DNA of 64,000 nt, taken from NCBI RefSeq assembly GCF_005405585.1, contig NZ_BJEQ01000008.1, forward strand, positions 1 through 64,000, given 5' to 3'. The DNA is from Agarivorans sp. Toyoura001. GTDB taxonomy: Bacteria; Pseudomonadota; Gammaproteobacteria; Enterobacterales; Celerinatantimonadaceae. The translations under genes and the position numbers were made by a program. A model generated the notes under the pieces. The model was not told where the DNA came from. It did no database searches and saw nothing but the letters and a program-made list of their open reading frames with translations. Of the stretch, positions 57,490 through 64,000 are shown in pieces; within the stretch, counting starts at the first letter, position 1; every line of letters starts with the position of its first letter.

Positions 57490-57776
57490 TTACACCCGCA
57501 TCAATTCTTTCTTTTTAGCTTCAAATTCAGCGTCTGATATCACCCCTTTTTCTTTCAGTGAATGAAGTTTTTCAATTTCATCAGCCACACTACTGAATGA
57601 AGGAGCTTGCTTTACCGGTACGATAAAACACCAAATTAAGGCAATTAACCAACCGACTCCCCACAGCAATCTACCTAGTACATTAACAAGAATGATCGCT
57701 ATTTTATAAGGGTGACTTTTGCGTATAGCAATGATTGTTGGAAGAAAAGCTAAAGGAAGGAATATAATTGTATCAT
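57490..57776 (-). pseudogene. Superinfection-immunity-like membrane protein with SHOCT tail, frameshifted
   Basis: The ATG at 57776 with an AAGGG ribosome site (57781-57785) starts MIQLYSFL, then stops at a TAG. One base over, the frame reads AFLPTIIAIRKSHPYKIAII, continues through a second hydrophobic helix (LLWGVGWLIALIWCFIVP), and ends with a SHOCT motif, EKLHSLKEKGVISDAEFEAK, before TAA at 57490. The first part is the Imm_superinfect pattern FLPTIIA...N..GW..ALVW. A single base missing near 57752-57757 joins the two frames exactly, so this is either a recent pseudogene or a base error in a run of T. About 95 residues when repaired. Confidence 0.75.
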
Positions 57777-57934
57777 TATGCCCTTAATGCCCAGAGCTAA
57801 GCTCAAGGCGTTATTGATGTCTATCAAAAAATATGCTTTTCTCATTTAAAATCCAATACACACAATATCCGATATAATGTATTGTATATCTCGTGTTCAA
57901 GAGTCGCTAAATCCAACACTCTTGTCTCAAAAAA

Positions 57935-57953
57935 AAACCGCCGAAGGCGGTTT
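57935..57953. terminator. Bidirectional terminator-like hairpin
   Basis: AAACCGCC-GAA-GGCGGTTT, an 8-bp stem with a tight loop; A9 precedes it and TTTAAAAATT follows. No annotated gene ends next to it, apart from the possible small RNA discussed in the findings. Confidence 0.75.
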
Positions 57954-58490
57954 AAAAATTAACTGTTATGGCGCCAACCTAACAAGTTAAAGAAAGCGCA
58001 GGAACCCAAAGCAAAGGGCCTGCGTTTTTTCTATAACAAGTATAACAGTCAACAAAAGGCTAAAGCCTTGAGAGACATTACTCATATAGTAAGTCCTAAT
58101 TTTTCCGGTTTTTATCGGATTTGTAGCTTTTAGCTACAGCTCAAATATTTAAGCCTCCTCGTGTTGCCGGTATCCCACAAGTATTTGTGCTATATGATAA
58201 AACTCCCTTGTTTTTCATCATATTGTGGCTAACAATTGTAAATACCACTAGATGTAGTAGTCGAGTAATTTTATTCATAAATCAAATACATATGATTAAG
58301 ATCAAGTGGACTTAAGAAAGGTGTTTCGTTTGCTCATAAATCCCCCAGTAATCACAAAAAATTAATGAGCCTTTCCAATTGATTAAAACCTCTGAGATCA
58401 ACGACAATTGACTCTAGAGATTACAAATTTGAGGCTTCCTATTCTGTCTAACCAACATTTACACAGCCCCAAAAAATACAATCAGACACA
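57954..58490. other. Gene-free region rich in stem-loops
   Basis: No open frame with family features. It holds several inverted repeats: CGCAGG-aaCCC...GGG-CCTGCG followed by TTTTTT (57997-58030), a plus-strand terminator shape; AAGGCTAAAGCCTT (about 58056-58069); TCCG...CGGA (58104-58119); and TGTAGCT-TTT-AGCTACA (58122-58138). The rest, up to the acetyltransferase stop, is AT-rich and shows nothing else I can name. Confidence 0.5.
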
Positions 58491-59105
58491 TTAATTAAAT
58501 GTTTGGCGCACCGTTTCCCCTGCTTTTATCTCACGAATAACTTTAGCCGGATTTCCACCCACCAATACGCCTGCGGGCACATCTTTAGTTACTACCGCGC
58601 CAGCAGCCACAACGGATCCATTACCAACCGTTACGCCTGCAAGAATAACGGCATGACCACCAATCCATACATCATCACCAATGGTAATGGGCGCGGGGTA
58701 GTCGATCACTTCTCGCTCGCCTTGTTGATTAATGTAGGTTTTGCGTAGCTCAGGATCTAAGGCGTGATTAATCGAGAACAAACTGACATTGGGCGCAATC
58801 ATCACCCGATTACCAATAGTAATTTTGCCCGAGTTAACCAAAGTGAAATTGGTATTAATGAATACGTCGTCGCCAATAAATACCGTATCGCCATAATCCA
58901 CAGTAAGTGGTGGGCATACTTCGATATTGCTGCCTACTTTTACAAATAGATCACGCACCAAGGTTTCGCGCAGTTCGGCTTCTTCGGGTGCCGTTTGATT
59001 AAACTTGTGGGTAATTTGCCTGGTAGCTAAACGGCGCTCGCCCAAGTCTTTATCCCAGCGATTAAAACTAAGGCCGGCCATCATTCGCTCAAATTGGCTT
59101 TGCAT
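58491..59105 (-). CDS. Sugar O-acetyltransferase, maltose/galactoside type
   Basis: 204 residues from the ATG at 59105, chosen for GGGAG five bases upstream; an ATG at 59117 is in frame. A left-handed beta-helix of hexapeptide repeats runs from about 75 to 185, with the catalytic-type [11 protein letters not shown] at about 113-123 and the closing [11 protein letters not shown]. It matches the Maa/LacA/NodL acetyltransferases, which acetylate sugars with acetyl-CoA. The acceptor is not predictable. Single gene. Confidence 0.9.
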   Translation of the reverse strand: MQSQFERMMAGLSFNRWDKDLGERRLATRQITHKFNQTAPEEAELRETLVRDLFVKVGSNIEVCPPLTVDYGDTVFIGDDVFINTNFTLVNSGKITIGNRVMIAPNVSLFSINHALDPELRKTYINQQGEREVIDYPAPITIGDDVWIGGHAVILAGVTVGNGSVVAAGAVVTKDVPAGVLVGGNPAKVIREIKAGETVRQTFN

Positions 59106-59335
59106 TGTTGCTCCCATTATTCATTTGGCTATTTAGCCACTGTGCTAGCAAAGCAGAGGCTTGTCTATTAGCTGGCTAACATTAACCACTATTCACAAAT
59201 GGTCGAATAAACAACGTAAGCAGCAAGCTGCTAAATTAGCGAACTTGTTGCGCTTTGTGCTAAGTTAAGAAAATCATTCTCTATCCAATAAAAATTTAAT
59301 ACAGCTCTTAAAAATGGATTTTGTAAGGAACATAA

Positions 59336-60427
59336 ATGGAATTAAACAATGTTATTAACAGTAGAAATAACTGCTTCAACCTGATAAGAATGGTAGCTGC
59401 TAGCTTAGTTATCTTTAGTCATAGCTTCGCGCTTTCAACTGGTTTACGCACTAGTGAGCCAGTGACTCAATATCTCGGTGTATCATTAGGCTATATTGCC
59501 GTAGACATTTTTTTTCTTACTAGTGGGCTTCTGGTTTGCAAAAGCCTATTAACTACTAACTCCATTAAGTATTTTGTTGTAGCAAGATGTCTACGAATAT
59601 ATCCAGCGTTACTAGTATCTGTATTATTTTGCTGCTGTATAGGAATAGTGGTAACCGATTTACACACGCTGAATTTCTTAACCCATTCAGAAACGCTACA
59701 ATTTGTAGTTTACAACTCTTCTATTATTCTGACCGATGCTCAGTATTTACCTAGTGTATTTTTAGACGCACCATTAGACAGGAGCGTAAATGGCTCTTTA
59801 TGGACCCTGCCATGGGAACTACGGATGTATTTTTTACTAATACTACTAGGTGGCGCTTATTTTTTTACTAGAAAACTTGCTATAGATGTCTCATGGTTGC
59901 CATTCGCTACAATAACTATAGCCATATTTAGCACCTCATTCTTACTCTACTCTCATCTAAACGATGTTAAACCACATTGGTTTTATACTAAATTCTTCAG
60001 ATTTTCGAGCGCTTTTTTCATTGGTGGTAGTTTATATATTATAAGAAATAGAATTAGTTTAACCTATCCACTGATGCTTACGGCTTCTGCTATTCTAGCG
60101 AGTAGTTTTTTGATTTTAAACACACAGTACTCTTTCGTTGTTTATATTTTATTTACCCCCTACCTTATTCTATGCGCAGCTTACTTACCAAATGGGAAAA
60201 TACTAAATTACAATAAATTAGGAGACTATTCTTATGGTATGTACATCTATGCTTGGCCAATTCAACAATGCATAGCTATCAGCATTCCAGGTATTAAACC
60301 ATTTGAAATGTTTATTTTGGCGTTTGTTGGAACTCTAATGCTGGCATATTGCTCTTGGAATTATATAGAAAAGCCTGCGTTAAGGATAAAAAGTAATCTG
60401 AGTATCAAGGGTAATATAACTCGTTGA
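59336..60427 (+). CDS. Acyltransferase-3 family (OafA/YrhL-like) membrane protein
   Basis: 363 residues with about ten membrane helices. Family motifs: FNLIRMVAASLVIFSHSFAL (about 14-33), RCLRIYPALL (about 82-91) and the late YSYGMYIYAWPIQQ (about 296-309). These integral enzymes move acyl groups onto surface sugars such as O-antigen or capsule. The gene is markedly more AT-rich than polB and the acetyltransferase gene around it. It overlaps the polB start by 4 bp, so it now drives or shares polB expression. Transfer from elsewhere is likely. Confidence 0.9.
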   Translation: MELNNVINSRNNCFNLIRMVAASLVIFSHSFALSTGLRTSEPVTQYLGVSLGYIAVDIFFLTSGLLVCKSLLTTNSIKYFVVARCLRIYPALLVSVLFCCCIGIVVTDLHTLNFLTHSETLQFVVYNSSIILTDAQYLPSVFLDAPLDRSVNGSLWTLPWELRMYFLLILLGGAYFFTRKLAIDVSWLPFATITIAIFSTSFLLYSHLNDVKPHWFYTKFFRFSSAFFIGGSLYIIRNRISLTYPLMLTASAILASSFLILNTQYSFVVYILFTPYLILCAAYLPNGKILNYNKLGDYSYGMYIYAWPIQQCIAISIPGIKPFEMFILAFVGTLMLAYCSWNYIEKPALRIKSNLSIKGNITR

Positions 60428-62766
60428 ATAAAAAACTAGGACAAGGTTTTTTACTGACCGCCAATAGTTACGATCGCCAAGGCCGCGCTTGCATTCAATT
60501 GTGGCTGGCCAGCGACAATGGGCCAATCCGCCTAGAGGTAAATGACCAGCAGCCGGTATTTTTTGTATTAAGCTCAGAACTCCCACAAGTACAAGACGTG
60601 CTAGGGAGTGCACTGGCCAAACATCAGCAGCTTGAGTTAAACACTTTTCAGCATCAAGCCATCAGCGCTTGTTACTTTGCCAGCATAGACGAGCACTACA
60701 ACGCAGCCCAACAACTAAGGCAGGCTGGTTTACACTGCTTTGAAAGCGACATAAAACTGCATGAGCGCTTTCTTACCGAGCGTTTTTGTTATGGCAGCAT
60801 GGCCTTTGCCGGCGAGCAAAGCACTAATCCGCAATACCCGGCAGTGCAACAGGCCAAAATCAAAACGGCCCAATATACGCCTACGCTGTCGGTATTATCG
60901 CTAGACATAGAATGCAGCGAAAAAGGCCAGCTATATTCCATTGGTTTATACAGCGATAACTACCAACGGGTATTGATGATCGGCCCCGAGCAAGCCGCCG
61001 ATACGCCCATCACATGGTTAGCCAACGAATATGCTCTGCTAAAGCAGCTAGAACTTGAGTTTCAAAGCATTGACCCGGACATCATAATTGGTTGGAATGT
61101 CATCAATTTTGATTTTAGATTGCTGGTTAAACGTGCTGCCTTACATGGCTTAAAACTGGCGATTGGCCGTGAGCAAGGGGCTGCCCGCTGGCGCGAGCGC
61201 AGCGATAATGAGCACACTGGCTTTATAAGTATTCCTGGGCGCGTGGTGGTGGACGGCATCGACTCACTAAAGTCGGCTACTTACCAGTTCGATAGTTTTA
61301 GCCTAGAAAATGTTGCCCAGCAGCTATTAAATCGCGGCAAACTGGTGGATGAAGTGCACGACCGTATGGCCGAAATTAACCACAACTTCGCCCATAACAA
61401 ACCGCAACTAGCGGCTTACAACCTCGAAGACTGCAAACTGGTATTAGATATTTTTAAACACACCCAGATTTTGGAATATTTGTGTTTGCGTAGCCAGCTC
61501 ACCGGCTTGATGTTAGACCGAAGCGGTGGCTCGGTGGCCGCCTTTACCAACGTATATTTACCTAAACTGCATCGCGCCGGTTATATAGCGCCCAATTTAA
61601 CCCGCGACTTTGTGGCCGATAGCCCCGGTGGCTATGTGATGAACTCTAAACCGGGTTTGTACAAAAATGTGTTGGTATTGGATTTTAAGAGCCTGTATCC
61701 CTCTATCATTCGTACTTTTAAAATTGACCCATTAGGGCTTATTGAAGGCCTAGCTAAGCCAGACACTGCCGTTGAGGGCTTTAGAGGCGGTGTATTTAGT
61801 CGCGACAAGCATTTCTTGCCAGAGATAATTAATCAGCTGTGGTTACAGCGCGATCAAGCTAAAGCCGATAAAGACAGCGCGCGCTCGCAAGCGATTAAAA
61901 TTTTAATGAATAGCTTTTATGGGGTACTGGGATCGACCGGTTGCCGTTTTCACGATCCGCGCTTAGCCAGCTCAATTACCATGCGCGGCCACCAGCTGAT
62001 GCAAGAAACCGCTGATTGGATCGTCAAGCAAGGTCATGAAGTAATTTACGGCGATACCGATTCTACCTTTGTGTGGCTAAACCAAGAGGTGAATCCAGAG
62101 CAAGCCAAACAAATTGGCCTGCAACTGGCCGAAGGTATAAATCAATATTGGCAGCAAAAATTGGCCAATGAGATGCAACTAGACAGCCATTTGGAAATTG
62201 AGTTTGAAACCCATTTTTCGCGATTCTTAATGCCCACCATTCGTGGCTCGGAAACTGGTAGCAAGAAACGCTACGCCGGTTTAACTGCGCAAAACCAAAT
62301 GGTAATTAAAGGCCTAGAAACAGTGCGTTCTGATTGGACCGAAATGGCTAAGATATTTCAAACCGGCCTGTTAGAGCGTTTGTTTGCAGACCAAGATCCG
62401 CGACAGTTTGTATTAGATACTGTGGAACAGCTAATGGCGGGAAATTTCGATCAGCAGCTCATTTACCGCAAACGACTACGCCGCAAGCTAGCCGAATATG
62501 TAAAAAATGTGCCGCCTCAAGTGCGCGCAGCACGCCTAGCCGATGAACATAACAAAGCCTTAGGCAAAGCACTGCAATATCAAAACAAGGGTAGCATTGC
62601 TTATTGGATGACCATAAATGGCCCCGAACCCATTACTAACCGTATTAACCAAATTGATTATCAGCACTACTTAGATAAGCAATTACAGCCAATTGCCGAT
62701 GGAATTTTGCCTTTTATTAACTTAGATTTTGAGCAAATCACCAGCGCTCAATTAGGCTTGTTTTAA
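60424..62766 (+). CDS. polB: DNA polymerase II, family B
   Basis: 780 residues, close to E. coli Pol II (783). It starts with TTG and lacks a clear ribosome site close by. Motifs: exonuclease I LSLDIECSEKG (about 157-167), exonuclease II IIGWNVINFDFRLL (about 220-233), polymerase A DFKSLYPSII (about 420-429), KILMNSFYGVLGS, and polymerase C YGDTDSTF (about 542-549). It acts in SOS repair and lesion bypass. The upstream acyltransferase gene overlaps it by 4 bp, an unusual partner. Confidence 0.97.
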   Translation: MNKKLGQGFLLTANSYDRQGRACIQLWLASDNGPIRLEVNDQQPVFFVLSSELPQVQDVLGSALAKHQQLELNTFQHQAISACYFASIDEHYNAAQQLRQAGLHCFESDIKLHERFLTERFCYGSMAFAGEQSTNPQYPAVQQAKIKTAQYTPTLSVLSLDIECSEKGQLYSIGLYSDNYQRVLMIGPEQAADTPITWLANEYALLKQLELEFQSIDPDIIIGWNVINFDFRLLVKRAALHGLKLAIGREQGAARWRERSDNEHTGFISIPGRVVVDGIDSLKSATYQFDSFSLENVAQQLLNRGKLVDEVHDRMAEINHNFAHNKPQLAAYNLEDCKLVLDIFKHTQILEYLCLRSQLTGLMLDRSGGSVAAFTNVYLPKLHRAGYIAPNLTRDFVADSPGGYVMNSKPGLYKNVLVLDFKSLYPSIIRTFKIDPLGLIEGLAKPDTAVEGFRGGVFSRDKHFLPEIINQLWLQRDQAKADKDSARSQAIKILMNSFYGVLGSTGCRFHDPRLASSITMRGHQLMQETADWIVKQGHEVIYGDTDSTFVWLNQEVNPEQAKQIGLQLAEGINQYWQQKLANEMQLDSHLEIEFETHFSRFLMPTIRGSETGSKKRYAGLTAQNQMVIKGLETVRSDWTEMAKIFQTGLLERLFADQDPRQFVLDTVEQLMAGNFDQQLIYRKRLRRKLAEYVKNVPPQVRAARLADEHNKALGKALQYQNKGSIAYWMTINGPEPITNRINQIDYQHYLDKQLQPIADGILPFINLDFEQITSAQLGLF

Positions 62767-62792
62767 ATCGCTTGTTTTAAATCGCTTGTTTT
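62756..62792. repeat. 14-bp tandem repeat across the polB stop
   Basis: GCTTGTTTTAAATC occurs twice in direct tandem (62756-62783), followed by a third partial copy GCTTGTTTT. It covers the polB stop codon and the end of the convergent tiny gene, so a slip here would change or add residues at both ends. Confidence 0.85.
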
Positions 62793-62882
62793 TACTCGTG
62801 CGATATTGCCTGCATTGACTTCCATGGTGCAACTTACCATCAGCAATAAGGTAACCGACGCTAGTATCGTTCTCAGCAGCAT
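62763..62882 (-). CDS. Tiny exported peptide, possible lipoprotein
   Basis: 39 residues from the ATG at 62882, with AAAGGA just before it; a longer frame to 62951 would start with GTG and would bury the signal. The N-terminus MLLRTILASVTLLLMVSCTM is a short signal with MVSC that may serve as a lipobox. The mature part is only about 20 residues. It overlaps the convergent polB stop by 4 bp and ends inside the 14-bp repeat. Entericidin-like size and layout, but no family match seen. Confidence 0.5.
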   Translation of the reverse strand: MLLRTILASVTLLLMVSCTMEVNAGNIARVKTSDLKQAI

Positions 62883-62980
62883 GGTCCTTTGATAGAGCGC
62901 TTTATTTAGTTTCTGAGTATTCACAGTAATATTGTTCCGTTTGCTTATCACTTAACTATTCACTGCGATAACAGTGAGCA

Positions 62981-62996
62981 AATAATCGTTCTCATT
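62981..62996 (-). promoter_or_regulatory. Fur-box-like sequence
   Basis: Minus strand AATGAGAACGATTATT resembles common Fur boxes of the form AATGAGAATNATTATT, with a change at the centre. It lies about 100 bp before the tiny exported peptide gene. A single match of this kind is weak evidence. Confidence 0.35.
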
Positions 62997-63307
62997 CACA
63001 TCAGTAGTGCCGCTCACTTCGATGAACCTAACAACCTTGCTAGTTCCATAGTTAAGCGGCGTCAGTTAACCCAGCAATGCGCTGAATTCAGGCCGATATT
63101 ATGAAATGAACAAGTAACAAAAACTGACTAATTACGAATACAACAAGAATTTGTTATCTCAGCATAAAAATCCAACCTGAGTCACTTTTATCAAACAAAT
63201 ATCCGTAAGCTATTAAAAAAGTGAAACTTTCCGTTAATACTGCTCTCAAATCATTTGATAGCAAATAAACAAACATTCACAAGGACGGAGGCAAAGAGGA
63301 ACAGAAC

Positions 63308-63442
63308 ATGGCGTTTTTATCGATTGGTGTGCGGGTTTTATTATTGGTGTTGATGTTGGGTAGCGTGTTTAGCTATTCACACGCTTCCCACCCATCTTGG
63401 GCTAAGCATTGCCCAGCCCTTATTACAGATAAAGCTGCTTAG
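63308..63442 (+). CDS. 44-residue secreted peptide
   Basis: ATG at 63308 with AGAGGA seven bases before it. The product starts MAFLSIGVRVLLLVLMLGSV, a clear signal peptide followed by FSYSHA, and leaves a mature peptide of about 18 residues with one Cys (HPSWAKHCPA). The stop overlaps the end of the convergent glgX. I do not recognise it. The good ribosome site and the signal make it more than a chance frame, but it is unsupported by any neighbour. Confidence 0.5.
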   Translation: MAFLSIGVRVLLLVLMLGSVFSYSHASHPSWAKHCPALITDKAA

Positions 63443-64000
63443 CAGACATCCTCAATACGTTTTTCTATTTGCGGGTTAGCCACAAATATCATTACCGAGC
63501 GCGCCGCGACTTTAACCGAACCGGTTTCGAGCATAGGTGCCGTTTTAAAGTCATACACATCTTCTGGCGATTTTGCGGAAGTATTTACCAGCATAAACCA
63601 ATGCCCTTCAATGCTTGGAACTTCAAACTCTAACTCTTCCCAGTAGGAGTTAAACACCATATACATGCGATCTTTGCTATATGGGTCTAACATGGTCATG
63701 GCAACAGAGTGACTATTCTCAGACCAATCTGGTTGACCTTGCTTTACCCCATGCCATTCAATATTGGCATCGTGAATCACATCTGACAGGCTTAAGTGAA
63801 TTTTCTCTTCCAGTACATCGTCGTAACGGCGCAGCTTAATCAGCTCTTGCACAAAACGCAGTAGCTCTGGATTTTTGTCCACTAGGGTCCAATCAAACCA
63901 TGAGGTTTCGTTATCTTGGCAATAGGCATTGTTATTACCACCTTGAGTACGCTTAACTTCGTCGCCCATGGTAATCATTGGTGTACCTAGCGACAGCAGC
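63439..64000 (-). CDS. glgX: Glycogen debranching enzyme GlgX, C-terminal part
   Basis: The frame runs in from the right edge; 186 residues of the C-terminus are visible. It includes SLGTPMITMGDEVKRTQGGN, NNAYCQDNETSWFDWTLVD and ELIKLRRYDD, the isoamylase-type region after the catalytic barrel, then a beta-sandwich domain ending MIFVANPQIEKRIEDVC. It hydrolyses alpha-1,6 branches of glycogen left by phosphorylase. The start lies outside the window, so the catalytic acids cannot be checked. Confidence 0.9.
   Translation of the reverse strand, partial: LLSLGTPMITMGDEVKRTQGGNNNAYCQDNETSWFDWTLVDKNPELLRFVQELIKLRRYDDVLEEKIHLSLSDVIHDANIEWHGVKQGQPDWSENSHSVAMTMLDPYSKDRMYMVFNSYWEELEFEVPSIEGHWFMLVNTSAKSPEDVYDFKTAPMLETGSVKVAARSVMIFVANPQIEKRIEDVC

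Noticed and set aside
58503-58949. Two short plus-strand ORFs opposite the acetyltransferase
   Set aside because: Shadows of the hexapeptide-repeat gene.
1-64000. tRNA, rRNA or CRISPR array
   Set aside because: None was recognised; the only tandem repeats are the Thr-Pro-Asp coding repeat and the 14-bp repeat at polB.

Overview
The window reads as chromosomal DNA of a marine gammaproteobacterium near Alteromonadales/Vibrionales. The evidence is the conserved gmk-rpoZ-spoT-trmH block, a scattered yihD-srkA-dsbA-yihG neighbourhood, a complete mannitol PTS operon, many surface lipoproteins, and a secreted beta-helix protein with a GlyGly-CTERM tail. The genus Agarivorans is a guess that the sequence alone cannot settle. 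I saw no rRNA, tRNA, prophage or CRISPR array. The left edge carries the end of an IS3-type element and the right edge cuts through glgX.

Layout. 1-7.2 kb: IS3 end, a 1391-residue lipoprotein with an internal duplication, a secreted M14 peptidase and an MscS channel. 7.4-13.5 kb: a YcaQ-type glycosylase, a HAD phosphatase and mtlA-mtlD-mtlR behind several CRP-like sites. 13.5-19.3 kb: surface and accessory genes: a SYLF-barrel lipoprotein, a DUF2141 protein, the beta-helix enzyme, then a gene-poor patch with a small lipoprotein, a truncated ORF and attC-like sequence. 19.4-26.6 kb: glmS with its DeoR-type regulator and a clear operator/promoter, a sterol-desaturase-like gene interrupted by an in-frame stop, a DUF2804 gene, an SLC45-like sugar transporter and two small genes. 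26.7-33.7 kb: a solitary binding protein, the yqjG-pirin-DoxX operon facing a LysR regulator, qmcA-nfeD, a LEA-type lipoprotein and ppiC.

33.9-43.3 kb: a diguanylate cyclase, ung, ppk2, gmk-rpoZ-spoT-trmH, a chemoreceptor, a small membrane protein and a HIT protein. 43.5-55.3 kb: yihG-like acyltransferase, two overlapping binding-protein genes with no permease, dsbA, an acyl-CoA ligase, CYTH, srkA, a lone DUF2971 gene, MAPEG, ccoG, yihD and a second diguanylate cyclase. 55.7-64 kb: pgi, a frameshifted superinfection-immunity/SHOCT gene, a 0.6 kb hairpin-rich gap, a sugar acetyltransferase, an AT-rich acyltransferase-3 gene abutting polB, two tiny exported-peptide genes and the 3' part of glgX.

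Themes. Sugar handling recurs: mannitol uptake and oxidation, GlmS, Pgi, an SLC45-like transporter, GlgX and probable polysaccharide breakdown, with CRP-like sites at two promoters. Signalling is represented by two GGDEF enzymes, SpoT, a chemoreceptor and PPK2. The least explained items are the severed sterol-desaturase tail, the attC-like patch beside glmS, the frameshifted SHOCT gene with a possible small RNA beside it, and several fusion or duplicated surface proteins.
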